The notes below the pieces were generated by a model. That model was not told the origin of the DNA, searched no databases, and worked only from the letters and a program-made list of their open reading frames with translations. A stretch of 64,000 nt of DNA from Neofusicoccum parvum (taxonomy: Eukaryota > Ascomycota > Dothideomycetes > Botryosphaeriales > Botryosphaeriaceae): NCBI GenBank assembly GCA_020912385.1, contig CP087210.1, forward strand, positions 1 to 64,000. The letters run 5' to 3'. Shown here in pieces: positions 44,140 through 55,794 of the stretch (position 1 is the stretch's first letter; every line of letters begins with the position of its first letter). The position numbers and the translations under genes are program-made.

Positions 44140-44151
44140 GGTTATGAGCCC
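44140..44151 (+). other. Primer-binding site, half-tRNA type
   Basis: GGTTATGAGCCC directly follows the 5' LTR. Its complement GGGCTCATAACC is the anticodon stem-loop of initiator tRNA-Met, so priming probably uses an internal tRNA fragment, as known for copia elements. Confidence 0.75.
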
Positions 44152-44377
44152 GGGTTCGTGTACCTACTAGAGCAGTCTAAGCGTTCCCGCTGGGTGTTGG
44201 ATCCCGTAAACGTCTGCGTAAAGACGTGTTGCCTCTACAGTTAGTCTGTACGCAACCTGGTACCGGCAGCTAGATACGGTCTCCATTAAAGGAGAAACCA
44301 GCAGTGCAATCAGTTTACACACTCGAGGATAGCTATATCCTTAGGCCTAGGCTTGCGCCAGGAGAAACAGCAAAGCC

Positions 44378-44475
44378 AATCGTCTATTTATGCCTCGATA
44401 GGAGCAGACGATCCCATCAACAATACAATCATCTATTTATGCCTCGATAGGAGCAGACAATCCCATCAACAATAC
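44378..44475 (+). repeat. 49-bp direct duplication in the copia leader
   Basis: Two 49-bp units (44378-44426, 44427-44475), nearly identical. In the first, ATCGTCT and AGACGAT form a 7-bp stem around TTATGCCTCGATAGG. The leader from 44152 to 44656 is otherwise featureless. Confidence 0.75.
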
Positions 44476-44656
44476 AATAACGCTTAACTTAGTACAACGC
44501 TACCTGGTCCTCGGCCTCAACGTTTACTAAACCGTTAAGTACCGACGAGCATCTTGCTCATTCATTCATCCCACTTAGTTCTACACGTAGAACCCGATTG
44601 ACCGTAGTACACTCTTTTTACTACTTTTATTTCTACTCGTTTATTCTTCTTCCAAA

Positions 44657-47600
44657 ATGGACGCTACCGATTCTATCGCTAAACGCCGCCTAGTGCCCGT
44701 TCTTACAAGAGAAAACTATGAGTACTGGTTCCGTACAATAAAGCAGTGGCTTCTTTCATAAGACGCCTTCTCTGCTATTACCAGTCCCATCGGTCCTATG
44801 AACAGCAAAGCGGACGGCACAGCCCAATACTAGATAAGCACCTGCCTGGGCGAGTCTAACCAGGAAAGGATCACAGAGCTCACGACTGCCAAGGCTATCT
44901 GGGAGTCCCTCAAGGCCAAGTACGAGGTCAAACTTGTTGGCGTAGAAAGACAACACTTGGACAACTTCATCTCCTACCGTATAGAGCCAGGGACAACCAT
45001 CGAGGAAGCCTGGGTAAAGTTACAAGCCCTTATAAGGAAGGCAGTTGCTTTTAACCCGAGCGTTACCGGACTAACTACTAAGAAGGAGCGTTTTAGCCGC
45101 CTTCTTAGAGCTCTACTGGAGGAGTATAGCTCAGTCCGTATTAGCATTAACGCAAGCAAGCTCTCTGTTAAAACAGGACTTACTATGCTCTAAGAAGAGG
45201 AATTTCGCCTTTTTAAAGTTTCCTCTACTGCTCTGGCTGCAAGGCAGCAGCGTTCCGGTAAAGATTCCTCCAGGCCTCGCCGCTAAAGCCCGTCGAAAGA
45301 TGGGTACGATAAGTGCTATCTATGTAAAGGCTCTCATCACATCCTGCAATACAAATACCTCCCAGGAGCGAAAGCTTACGTTAGGAAAGAGCGCGCACGG
45401 AAGCGTAGCGACGCCAGGCTAACTGATCTAGCATCCCAGCTTCGAAAGGTGCTGGATCAGCTTACCTAGGGGAAGGCCCTCCAGGCTACTAAGGAAGAAC
45501 CCACCCACGACAACAACGCTGCTGATAGCTAAGCCTCTAGTAGCGAGGAGGACGTTGAGGAGATTGCTGTACTATTAAAATCCGTCACCAGTAAGCTTTC
45601 TAAAGACATCTAGATTGCGGACTCTACTGCATCTACGCACATAACTGACCAACGCCAACTCTTTAGTGGACCTCTGACCCGCATCATGAGGCGCACGATC
45701 AAGGTTGGTGGGGGAGTGCTTTACGCCGACTACGTCGGCTCAGTCATATTAGTAGACAGATATAGCAATTCCATTCCTTTATCCTCAGTACTCTATGTAC
45801 CCAGATTGGGTGTAAACCTCCTCTCAGGTCGACAAGCATGTAAGAATGGCTTGAAGGGTAGTTTTAATGATCAATCCCTCTATCTAAAGGATCAGATAGG
45901 CAAGACCATTCTCACCGCAAAGGAGAATAGGGGAGTCTACCTTGTGGATAAGGTTGAACCAATAAGTAAGCATTTTGCTCTGGCTGCACTCTCTAGCCAA
46001 CCAGTGGTTCAGCATGCTCTCAGCTCTCAAGTGGAGGAATCTAAGGGACCCATACCAGACGCTTTACCAATAGATAAGGCATCTAAGCTCTTTAAGCTCT
46101 AGTACCGCAGATTTGCCTACCTGGGGAAAAGAAAATTAGGGGAGCTTTACAAGGTCATAACTCTCTCCGAGCCGATTCCCACCACAGTGGAGGAAGACCA
46201 CGTTTGCGACGTATACGCCCTCACCAAAATTAAGAACAAGAAGGGACACTATATTAGTGATAGGAAGGCCGCGCTCCTGTTACTTGTTTCAATTGATATC
46301 TGCGGACCACTGCCTGAATCTTAGGCAGGATACTCCTACTTCCTTGAGATCGTTGACAACTACTCAAGGAAGGTCTGGATAATTACGCTCAAGAGAAGGG
46401 AAGATGCACCATATACTCTAAACGAATGGCGCGTGAAGGCAGAGCTTCAAGGGGGAGCAAAACTCATTACTATCCGCAGCGATAACGCCACTGAACTCAA
46501 GTTAATACTCAATCAGTGGTGCGCAACCCTTGGTATCACTCCTTAGTACACCATTCCCCATCGGTCAAGTCAGAATGGTGTAGCAGAACGAGCCATCCAA
46601 ACCACTGAGACCAATGTAAGAGCCATGCTGAAAGATGCAAGGCTTCCTATTGAATTCTAGGTGGAAGCAGCCGAAACTGATGCGTACCTACGGAATCGAA
46701 CTACAGTTGGACCTCTTATCGACGGTAAACCCTCGAGCCCTGAGGAAGCATTCACAGGTCAAAAGCCAAGTATCGACCATGTGCGTGTATGGGGTTGTAA
46801 GGTCTACTCATACGTCGACCCCAGATCACTCCCTGTTGGATCCAGACATGACAAGCTTATGGATCGAGGGAGAGTGGGAGTCTTCATAGGCTATATAGAT
46901 GAAACTAACAAGCAATATCGTCTATAGGCTCCTGACCTTAGAAGGGTAATCCGGACCCACAGTATCCGGTTTGTAGAGAATGAGAAGGGAGGCGACATTG
47001 ACTTAAACCTAAAAGTCAAGGCAAAATCAAACGTCGTCCCTGAGAGACGGCCAGTCGGCCGTCTACGAAAGATTCTCTTTGCACCGGAGCCTGCTAAGGA
47101 AGAGAGGGAGGACTCGCCGGTAGTAGAAGAAAAGGGAGGCAATGTTGACCTAGGTTAACATCCATCACATCAAGAAACGCCCCCTACTGCCGCAAATGAG
47201 GAGGATCAACCTAGAGGATAATAAGCTACTCCAAGTAGCGCCCTAGGAACTGGAAGGTTTAGGGGAGTGTTAATCCCTAAACGAAAGAGATCACTAGAGG
47301 AGGAACCTTCTGTAGAAGAGCCAGCACTAAAGGTGCCTCGGAGTCTTTTTACACTCATCAGCCAAACACCTATTGAGTGCTATAAGCCTCCGGAAGTGCA
47401 GGTGTTCTATGCTCTGTTAGCAACCCTCTAGGATGTCGTTGGACCCGAGATCCCAACTCTAAAGACCTACACAGAAGCAGTGGGAGACCCTCAATTTAGA
47501 GAGCTTTGGAAACAAGCTATCCAAACCGAACTCACTGAACTCGCTAGTAATGGAACTTGGGAGGAAGTTGTACCACCAAAGGGAACAAATATTGTAACAA

Positions 47601-49060
47601 GCAAGTGGGTATTTAAGCTAAAGCTAAACCCCGATGGCTCGCTTAAAAGAGCAAAGGCCCGCCTTATTACAAGAGGATTTACCTAGAGATTTAGACATGA
47701 CTTCTAGGACACCTTTGCCCTAACGGTCCGACACGAAACTCTTCAGATGTTCCTATCTATCGTGGCGCTCATGGATCTTGAGCTCTATTAGGTTGATGTT
47801 AATAATGCCTTCACGGAATCACGCCTCCGTGAGGAGATCTACATAGCCCTACTAGAAGGTGTTACCGTTATACTAGGACGCGTCTTTAAGCTTCTACGCA
47901 GTCTATATGGTCTTAAGCAAGCCGCGAGAGACTGGAATAGTAACTGTATAAAAGCACTAAAAGACCTTAGCTTCCGTCAGAGTGTAGCTGACCCCTGCCT
48001 ACTCATTCACCACGAAAGAAAAATCATCTTGCTAGTCTACGTTGATGATATCCCAATCGCCGCTCCAAAGATTGAGGACATTATCTGGTTCAAAAACGCC
48101 ATCAGCAAGGTCTTCAAGATCAAGGACCTGGGGGAGATGAAGAAGATCCTTGGTATTGAAGTCACTCGTGATAGAAAGAGTAGGATGCTACGTCTTAACC
48201 AGTCCTACTACTTATAAGAAACACTTCAAACCCTTTGCATGGAAAAAGACAAGTCGAGACCAGCAACGCTACTACTAAACGGATACGACGCTCTCCGTCC
48301 CTCTGGACCAAACGATAAGCGAATTGACCCAAAGGAGTATCAGCACGCCGTTAGAAAGCTGATGTACCTTGCGGTTCTCACGCGTCCAGATATCGCGTTC
48401 CCAATCGGCCGGCTAAGCCAGTATTTAAGTGACCCAGTAGAACATCATGGCCATGCACTTAAAGGCCTACTGCGGTACCTTAGATCAACAGCCAATCTTG
48501 GGATAGTCTACAAGGACAGTGGGAGCGCAGGGCTCATAGGGTATTCAGATTCAGACTATGCCATGGACAAAACGGACAGGAAGTCTATCCTCGGATATAT
48601 CTTCCTACTTGGTAACGGTCCCATTAGTTGGAGGAGCCAAAAGCAAAGATCAGTGGCCACCTCCACTATAGAAGCCGAATATATGGCAATGTCCGCCTGC
48701 GCCAAGGAGTCTCAGTGGCTTGTACAGCTACTTCGAGAGATGGGAGCAGGTGAATACCTCGGGCTATCCCCTTATTGCGCAGTGCTGTTTGAGAACGAGA
48801 AGTTTAACAGCACTATAAGTCTAAAGGGAGACAATCAGGCCGCGTTAGCCCTTGCAAAGGATCCTCATGTGCATGAACGGTCAAAGCATATTGACGTGCA
48901 TTATCACAACGTCCGGGACCTCGTTCAAAGGAACCGAGTGCATGTTGAGTATGTTTGCAGTGAGGACATGGTGGCAGACGGACTAACTAAACCTCTAGCA
49001 AGAGACCGCTTTGCCAGCTTTATCCAGCAACTAGGTTTGCAGCCAACGCTCCAAGGCTGA
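44657..49060 (+). pseudogene. Copia gag-pol polyprotein gene with RIP stops only
   Basis: From ATG 44657 to TGA 49058-49060 one frame of 1,467 codons is kept without any indel but carries about a dozen TAA/TAG stops that revert to CAA, CAG or TGG. Order: gag region (residues 1-200), zinc knuckle CYLCKGSHH near 220, protease-like DSTAS near 320, integrase with D544 (DICGP), D607 (DNATELK) and E640 (NGVAERA), RT with GTNIVTSKWVFKLK and LLVYVDD near 1127, then RNase H (YSDSDYA near 1296, EAEYMAM near 1339, HIDVHYH near 1412). As it stands it cannot make a full product. Confidence 0.92.
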
Positions 49061-49067
49061 GTGGGAG

Positions 49068-49319
49068 TGTTGAACAAACAGCCTAAGGGCTACTGCACCT
49101 GGGTGGATTTCAGCTGTAGAGCGAGTTGGTTTCCTAGAGAAGCAATCTGGTTGGGAAACCAAAGGTCCGAAAAGGACCAGATTGGCGAGAGCCAATTGGG
49201 GTTTAGTGTAGCACGTAACGCACACGTATATCTTCCGTGTACGGCTAACAGGTAGAAGAATTAAACGACTCATCGTGGACTGTCTCTATACCGCTACTGT
49301 GAACCCTCATTGTTCAACA
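49068..49319 (+). repeat. 3' LTR of the copia element (complete)
   Basis: 252 bp, TGTTGAACA to TGTTCAACA, preceded by a purine-rich tract (GAGTGGGAG at 49059-49067) that can prime plus-strand synthesis. Confidence 0.92.
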
Positions 49320-49561
49320 CAAACCTTCGAATCACTATCTAGGAGCGAAGAGACTGGCGAGAAAGGGATCTTACTAACCAAGGCTCGGCCCGTGACCAAA
49401 CCACTACCAAAAGAAAGCGCACAGCGGCCACACCACTTCAACTCAGCAGCAAAGCCTGCACCGCCAAAGCGCGGCCGCTAGGCTAGGCTATCGTACAGCG
49501 CCATCCACACTCACCAGACGCAAATTCCTTCCTCAAGTGGTCAAAGCGCAGGCTTAGCAAC

Positions 49562-50842
49562 ATGACTGAACCCACGGACCCCAACACTAGACCACCACTC
49601 ACACGTGGCTGGTGTAAATCAACAACAGCTCCGGCTACTAGCCCAGCCAACACTCGATCTAAATCAGCCGCCCCAAAGCAGTCGGTTGGAGAAAAAAGAC
49701 GCAATACCAGCTAGAGAATCAACCAAGACGTAGAGGATGAAATCCACGTGATTCCCACGTAAGACAACCTTCCCAGTAGCCTAACGCTACAATCCATGCA
49801 AGCAACCCTTCCAACAGAGACAAACCAAAACACCGGAGCACTAGTCCAGCTAGTAGCCCAGCAGCAACAGACCATCAATCTTCTCCTCAAGGAAAGGGAG
49901 GAGACTAAGAAGGAACACCAGGAACTAGCCAAGCTTGTAAATCACTTAATACACCAAGTCAAGAAACTTGAGAACAAGCTCCAGCCAGCAACCTCCACCC
50001 CGCAAGGTCCAAGCTGGGCAACGGTAGCATCCCACGGAGCAGTCCAGACACCCCCAACTTACAACAGGCAATCCGGAAACAACCCTACGACGATACTCAT
50101 CGACGTTCTACCACCTAGCCCTGATCAGACACCAGCAAACGGCTTCACCCGGAACCTGCCTACCCCAACTGCAGTGAACCTCGTATCCCGAGCACTTAAA
50201 AGCCAAGAGCCAACCAAATAAGCGGAGGTTCTAGGAGCAAAAGCAACAAAGCGAGGATACCTCATCCGGTTTAAGAATAAAGAAGCCAAACAGTTTGCAA
50301 TTCAGAACCAAGAATGGACCATGGTGCTAGGAAAAGATACGAAAATCAACCGCCTAAGATTTAGAGTGGTAGCCCACCGCACGCCAACAGGCGAAGTCCA
50401 AATAGAAGAGAAGAAAAACGTAATCTAAAAGATCACTCTTGAGAACAAGCTCTTAGAGACAGACACGCAGATTGAGGATATAGCTTAGATGAAGAAGAAA
50501 GATAACCCCTTCGGCCAATACGCGTCCCTAGGGATCTGGTTCAACACTGAAGAAGCAGCCCAAAATGCAGTTCAGAATAGGCTTCTCTTTAGACAGGAGA
50601 TCGTCAACCGTGTTGAATTCTACCGCATAGAAAGAAAGAGGTACTATAGATACCAGGGATTTGAACACCTCGCTAGTAACTGCAGGGAAAAGGAAAGATA
50701 CGGAAACTGCAATAGAGGACATAACACAAGGAACTGCCCACCAGGCAGCTCTCCTCAGTGCGCAGACTGCCGCGGCAACCACCCAATAGGAGACAGCTAA
50801 TACAGGGCGCTAACCCTTCCCCAAATCAGCTTCCAATGCTAG
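49562..50842 (+). pseudogene. LINE-2 family ORF1 with RIP stops
   Basis: Starts MTEPTDPNTRPPLTRG; stops appear near 49712, 49760 and 50219. The coiled coil (QQQTINLLLKEREETKKEH) is intact, while the first knuckle has CYRC changed to YYRY. The ATGCTAG ORF1/ORF2 overlap is preserved at 50836-50842. Confidence 0.85.
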
Positions 50843-50977
50843 AGCCCCTACGAGTTGTCCAATTGAACATCTGGAAATCAAAGGAATACATGGAAGCCCT
50901 AATCAACGACCCAGATACAGAGAGAATCGACATTCTCTTAATACAGGAACCACCTGTCTCCTTCTTTAAAACCCTAC
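50836..50977 (+). pseudogene. 5' stub of LINE-2 family ORF2
   Basis: Begins MLEPLRVVQLNIWKS and runs into the endonuclease (LLIQEPPVSFFKTL) before being cut by the LTR. Confidence 0.85.
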
Positions 50978-51158
50978 TGTTAGAGTCTGAAGCCTCAGGA
51001 GAAGCCTCAGAGGATCATCGGCAGTCACGTGATACCAAGCCCTCTTTGTATTTAAGTTCTCTTCTTTATTCTTCTTCTTCTTCTTCTCTTTAAGTCTTAG
51101 CTTAACGTACATAGCGCAATAAACCTTTCAGTGATCATCCTAAGGTTGAGCCCTGACA
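50978..51158 (+). repeat. Lone LTR (TGTTAG ... CTGACA)
   Basis: 181 bp bounded by TG and CA with a CACGTGA motif, TATTTAAG (promoter-like), pyrimidine tract and AATAAA. No internal region follows that I can recognise. Flanking pentamers (CCTAC and ATAAT) do not match, so it is not a clean solo LTR. Confidence 0.65.
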
Positions 51159-52060
51159 ATAATCTATTCTAGATCTATTTAATCTACTTTATGTAGTTAG
51201 GTAGGCTCTTCGGATCGGATAGATCATGGTAAGGTGATTCCTTTAATCTATCTCTAGATGCCTAAGGCTCGTCAGATTAGATAGATCGTGCTCTTAGTAT
51301 CACGTAAGCTACGTAATCCTTGTGGGTCTTTCTATGCCGTACGTATACACCCCTACTTAATCCTCTATTCTACTGTTTACTCGCTCTATGGAGGCTGCGC
51401 CGTAACATCTATACTCTACTAATAATAAAGAAAGAAGTCTATACGGCTATAGAATAGTTTCTAAAGCTAGAACTACTAGGCTAATTTAGTCTAGTAAAGG
51501 AAATAGACTAGGAAAACTAAAAGAACTAGAAGAATCTAATAGACTAAGAAGACTAGAATAGAATAAAAGAACTAGGAATTAATATCTAGAATAATTATAA
51601 GACTACTATAGTAGCTACTACTAGTAAGTAGAAAAATAGAAAAAGAAAAAATAATATATTTAATATAAAAAGAAAAGAAGTTTTCTATTTAAAAAAGATT
51701 TTCCCTCTTATATAAACTACTATAGATAGCCTACCCTATATAGACCCGTAAGGGAGCTAAATTAGAATAAAAATAAATTTATTTATTTATTTATTTATAT
51801 AATATATACTTCTAGGCTTATAACTATTAAACGGTATAAGAAAAAATATACTACTAGTTTTCTTATTATTACTATAGAATCTTACTATATAGATGTAATG
51901 ATCGGATTTATAGAAATATATATAACTAGGGTAAATGACTTGTATAGGGGTAGGTGTATGGTGTAGTAACAAGACAAGTAGTAAAACGCGTGTGGAACAA
52001 GGAGGTAAAACACGTGATTGCGGGCCAATGTGGTTAACAATTGGTGAATCTGCTCCCTTG
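51159..52060. other. AT-rich, RIP-degraded transposon debris
   Basis: Very AT-rich with CTAGAATAGACTA-like decay products and no usable frame. The last part (51894-52040) starts TGTAAT, ends GTTAACA and shares CACGTGATTGCGGGC with the insertion near 37.9 kb. Base composition changes to genic at about 52060. Confidence 0.6.
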
Positions 52061-52851
52061 CCCGTGGAGATGATGAAATCTGTCTTGCCTGCAAGAAATA
52101 CGGGAAATATTACACCTTTTCACCCTATTCCCCTCCAAATACTACTACTTCTACACGGACAACTCCATCGCGAGCAGCGTCACTGGGAGTGCGGGGAGTG
52201 GGGGAGCGGCAGGATGCCGGCGCCATTCGCGCCGTCAACGTTGCAGAAGCTTGTCGGGGCTTTGGTGATCATACATTCCTAGGCCGGGTCAGTTGCTGCG
52301 CGCTGCTTGCCTCTTCCTCTTCGCTGAAGCGCACTGGCTTGCCGTCGACAGTCGCCGTGAAGTAGCTAATCGCAATTGACTGGATGAATAGAATCAATAG
52401 CTTCCATATTCAAGTCCGGACGATAGCTTCGACTCCTCATGATACGAGCGAGAGACAACTTCAAGCTGGCCTTCTGCCATACCCCGCTGTATGGCCCTAT
52501 TAAAGCCAAGGCCTATGAAAACTGCTGAGAGTTGACCTTTGTTTTCAATTAGAGAATTCGAGACGGCCCCTACTGCAGAGCTCGTGATGCAGGGATCCTT
52601 TAGTGTGATGCACGCTACGGCTTGCGTCATCGCCATTGCCCCGCACCGCCATATCTTTCGCAGCCACATCTCCGCCTTGTCAGTCTTTCTCCAAATCAGC
52701 CGTGCCGGCTCGAGAGATGCTATGCCGAGAATGCGGTCGGCACCAATCTGCTTGCTAAAAGACGAAAAAGCCGCCCCTGTCCAGATTCTCCCCAGTACTG
52801 CCACCCTTCCTACCGTCATTCGCCAATTCCAATTGAACACAACGAGTCACC
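52061..52851. other. First non-RIP segment; no convincing gene
   Basis: Normal base composition. The minus strand is open over 52394-52840 (148 codons), and a separate minus frame ending at 52270 reads AISYFTATVDGKPVRFSEEEE, which looks protein-like. I could not join them by a well-supported intron or match either to a family. The plus strand should contain the promoter of the isomerase gene. Confidence 0.4.
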
Positions 52852-53496
52852 ATGACTAGCCGCCCAGTTATCGAATACTACTTCTCCTTCATCTCCCTCT
52901 GGTCTTACATTGGCAGCCGCCGCCTTCAAACCCTCGCGAAGGACCACAACGCCCTCATCCTCTACAAGCCCATCGACCTTCTCCACATCTTCTCCATCTC
53001 CGGCGGGCTCCCCGTCAAACAGCGTTCTCCCCAACGCCAGGCCTATCGCCTGCTTGAAATGGAGCGGTGGAGGCGGCTCCGCGCCATTCCCATCATGCGA
53101 GAGCCGAAATTCTATCCCGCGGACCCGTCGCTGGCGCACAGGGTGCTGCTTGCGGCCATTGGCGAGAACGGCTATGACAGTGCGGTGGTGCAGGAGTTTG
53201 CGCGGCGTGGCTTGGAGACGGTGTGGGCGGGGGAGGCGGACATCGCAGATGCGGAGACGATTATGGAGGTGGCGAATGCGAGTGGATTGGAGGGGAGGAG
53301 ATTGCTGGGCCGGGCGAGGGAGGAGAGGGGATTGATGGAGAGGGAGGAGGGGTTGACACGGGAGGCTGAGGAGAGGCTGTACTTTGGGGCGCCGGTGTAT
53401 GTGTACAGGGGTGAGCCGTTTTGGGGGCAGGATCGGTTGGAGATGTTGGATGAGGTGCTAAAGAGCGGGAGGGAGCCGATTTCTACTAAGTCTTGA
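52852..53496 (+). CDS. 2-hydroxychromene-2-carboxylate isomerase-like (kappa-class GST/DsbA fold) protein
   Basis: Intronless 214-residue protein of the DsbA/kappa-GST thioredoxin-like family. The N-terminus IEYYFSFISLWSYIGSRRL matches the beta-strand and active-site loop of HCCA isomerases (usually F-x-F-x-S-P-x-S-Y). The loop here is IS-LWS, so Pro is lost but Ser is kept. GLPVKQRSPQRQ follows, as in the glutathione-binding family block, and GAPVYVYRGEPFWGQDRLEML near 178-198 carries the cis-Pro loop and the FWGQDRL motif typical of the family. Members are glutathione-dependent isomerases in aromatic catabolism or general GSH-dependent enzymes. The ATG follows CCAACGAGTCACC. Actual substrate unknown. 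Confidence 0.88.
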   Translation: MTSRPVIEYYFSFISLWSYIGSRRLQTLAKDHNALILYKPIDLLHIFSISGGLPVKQRSPQRQAYRLLEMERWRRLRAIPIMREPKFYPADPSLAHRVLLAAIGENGYDSAVVQEFARRGLETVWAGEADIADAETIMEVANASGLEGRRLLGRAREERGLMEREEGLTREAEERLYFGAPVYVYRGEPFWGQDRLEMLDEVLKSGREPISTKS

Positions 53497-53983
53497 AGTA
53501 GTGGATAAAAACCATTAATCTTGGTAATCTGGACCCTTCCTAGACATACATGTGTTTAATTTACTTAAGAGGGCTATCGGAGCCCCAAACACTCTTTATT
53601 TGAGGAGCGTGCATAATAGAAACAGAGTGATTCTAATCCAGCGAACAAGTCGGTCTCTTCCCCACCGATACGGTATCATACTCTGCAAGAATATTTGCGA
53701 TGCCTCTCAAATCTTTCGCTGCGCTCTGAATCGTAATCTTTTAGCGGGAAATAGGCTGATGGTAGTAACCCACAGCTTGCACCTCAAATTTCCCGAAAGG
53801 ACTGAAGCTAAAATTCCTTGGAGCTGAACAACCGAGCCCATTATGCGTCAGTAGCTCATTGCTTGCTATGTCATTTCACACTACTCATACCCAATTACAA
53901 TCAAATCGAAACCATTTCCATCTCGAGCCGTTCATATAATATACAAAATATCGGAATCGATTTCGGAACCGCAGAGTTCCCGT
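53497..53983. other. Intergenic, convergent 3' ends
   Basis: Between the isomerase and permease stop codons. Only short frames without family resemblance; AATATACAAAATATC-like AT stretches near 53937 may belong to 3' UTRs. Confidence 0.5.
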
Positions 53984-55794
53984 CTAAGCGGCTTGGATGG
54001 CATCTTTTGTGCTGGTGTTCATTATCTCAATATCAGCACGGCTGGTTACCCCATCGCTTACTGCCATCTGTTCTTGTGCCAGACCGTCTAATTTCACAGC
54101 CGCCTGCGCTTGTGTTGGCCATACCAGACACAGACCAATATACACCAACGAAGATATAACAAAGGCCAGCATCCACCCAAGATAGCCTAGCTCTCGCGCA
54201 GACGTTGATACATGAGCCCCAAGATTTCCACAGAACCCTGGAAATCCGGGAGCCATCCCACAAAGGTATGCAATGAAGCCTTGAACATTCCAGCCACGAA
54301 CGAAGTGATAGTGTGAGTTTTCCCGCGAGCCATCATACAGGCTCTTCACGAATACGTTGCCACGTACGAGCATGTAGTCCGCGACCATGACTCCCGTGAT
54401 CCCACCCATGAAGAGTCCGTAGCCACTGAGGAACTTGGTGAAGACTGCAGCGGAGGAATAGATATACCATGGACAAACAACCCAGCTTAGGAGTAAGCCC
54501 ACCACCTGTCCCCGCGTCATGTTCATGTAGCGTGGTAACAGCATTGCCAAGTCGCTGCCAAGAGGTATCATGTTCGCGGCAATGTTGGTACCAAGTACAA
54601 GGATAGCCCAAGAAGCAGCGCAGAGGAAAACTGCGAATCGGACAGCAGACGTGGGATAGCGGTCAAGGATGGCGGTCAGCAGATCCCATTGGTTCCAGAG
54701 TTCCAAGCCCCAGGCGTTGTTGATGCTCGCAGTGGACAAGATGCCGAAGGTCGTTGCAATCGTCACCGAAACCGGCCAGAATATCAGCTGCGTCCAAATC
54801 GATGCCCAGCGCTTCGCACACCAGCGGGAGTAGTCTGGCTGGTTTGCGGTGAGCGTAGAATGAGCACCGAGAACTGAATTGATGGCATAGAGGTAGAGCC
54901 AAGCAGTGCTACTCACTGGAACGTTGGGCTCGATCACTCCATTCCCGAGATTGCCTTTGGTGTTGATCATGCTGAAAATGAACAATCCTGTCATAGCTAC
55001 TATCATTATGACCATTTTGACGGTGAATAACCATTTCAGCTGGTTGGGACGGAGGAAAACAAACGGGACGTGCAGGAGCCAGAACAGGAAAAAAGCCAGC
55101 ATTTGCTGGGTCGTAAATCCCAAAGTCTCAGGAAGGCGATTTGGAATTGAGGTGAAGGAGGAGCCGAAGACAGCGTGTAGCATGTTGACCACAAAAGCTG
55201 AGCCAACGTACACTGCCAGCTTGTCAGAACAGTTGGCGAAACGAAATGATATACGTACTTTTGAGAGAGTAGTAGACAGCGGCTAGTACAGCCCGAGCCG
55301 TAACGGCGTAGTAGGACCCGTACATGCCGAAGACACTTCGAGCCACGACCGGAAAGCCAATGTGGTAGACCTCCGCACAGCGCGAGTTCAAAGCGGCAAC
55401 TAATGATCGAAGGACCTCCCCGATGAAAATGGCGACTATAGCTTGCCACCATGCCAGCCCGACACCAATCATGGCTGATCCTAATGTCCAATTGTCCATA
55501 GCCAGACTACTATAGAAGAATATATAGTTCCGAGCGTGCCAGTTACGTCCTTCGGGTGGTGTGGGGAGAAGGTCATGGTGTTTGTCAGCTCTTCGCCGTG
55601 ACGGACAGGTATTAAGACGGCTCACCTTCGTTTTCCCAAGACCACCTACCATTACTATCACTATCACGAGTTTTCATAAAATTTTTAAAGTCTGTTTTGC
55701 TTCGAACGGCGATTTTGAGAGTGTTCAGTAGAGCGGCCATATTAGAGATGAATCGTCCCGGTTTATCGACAGCCATGTGAGGTATGTCGGTCAT
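53984..55794 (-). CDS. NCS1 family purine/pyrimidine-related permease
   Basis: Three exons predicted: 55794-55626, 55588-55259 and 55212-53984, totalling 576 codons in frame with the stop. The second intron (46 bp) has GTACGT, CTGAC branch site and CAG. The first (37 bp, GTGAGC to AG) is short but keeps DLLPTPPEGRNW in frame. Family motifs of nucleobase-cation-symport-1 proteins: N-terminal LKIAVRSKTDF, the PPEGRNW block before TM1, GLAWWQAI, YHIGFPVVARSVFG, ANQPDYSRW, MLVRGNVFVKSLYDG and the C-terminal GW-x-L-AF segment, consistent with 12 membrane helices in the plasma membrane. Fungal members import uracil, allantoin, uridine, thiamine or related compounds; the substrate cannot be set from sequence. 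Divergent from the decarboxylase gene. Confidence 0.9.

Larger units (their letters stand above)
43906..49319 (+). mobile_element. Ty1/copia LTR retrotransposon, lightly RIP-mutated
   Basis: Two LTRs flank a gag-pol gene with the copia order (integrase before RT). The 3' LTR begins TGTTGAACA and ends TGTTCAACA. The 5' LTR lacks its first 18 bp and is fused to the telomere-like motif. Differences between LTRs are mostly transitions of RIP type. No target-site duplication is seen because the left edge is lost. Confidence 0.93.
49358..50977 (+). mobile_element. LINE-2 family copy, 3'-truncated and RIP-mutated
   Basis: Collinear with LINE-2 from GAGAAAGGGATCTTAC through ORF1 into the first 47 codons of ORF2, then cut by an LTR at 50978. 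The missing 3' end is unusual for a LINE and implies later recombination or insertion plus deletion. Confidence 0.88.

Noticed and set aside
51119..51131. AATAAACCTTTCAG, similar to the junction motif
   Set aside because: It lies inside the LTR at 50978-51158 beside a polyadenylation-like AATAAA and is not at a module edge; similarity is probably chance.
52394..52840. 148-codon minus-strand frame upstream of the isomerase gene
   Set aside because: No family features, and the attractive downstream peptide (TATVDGKPVRFSEEEE) is in another frame that I could not reach through a supported intron.
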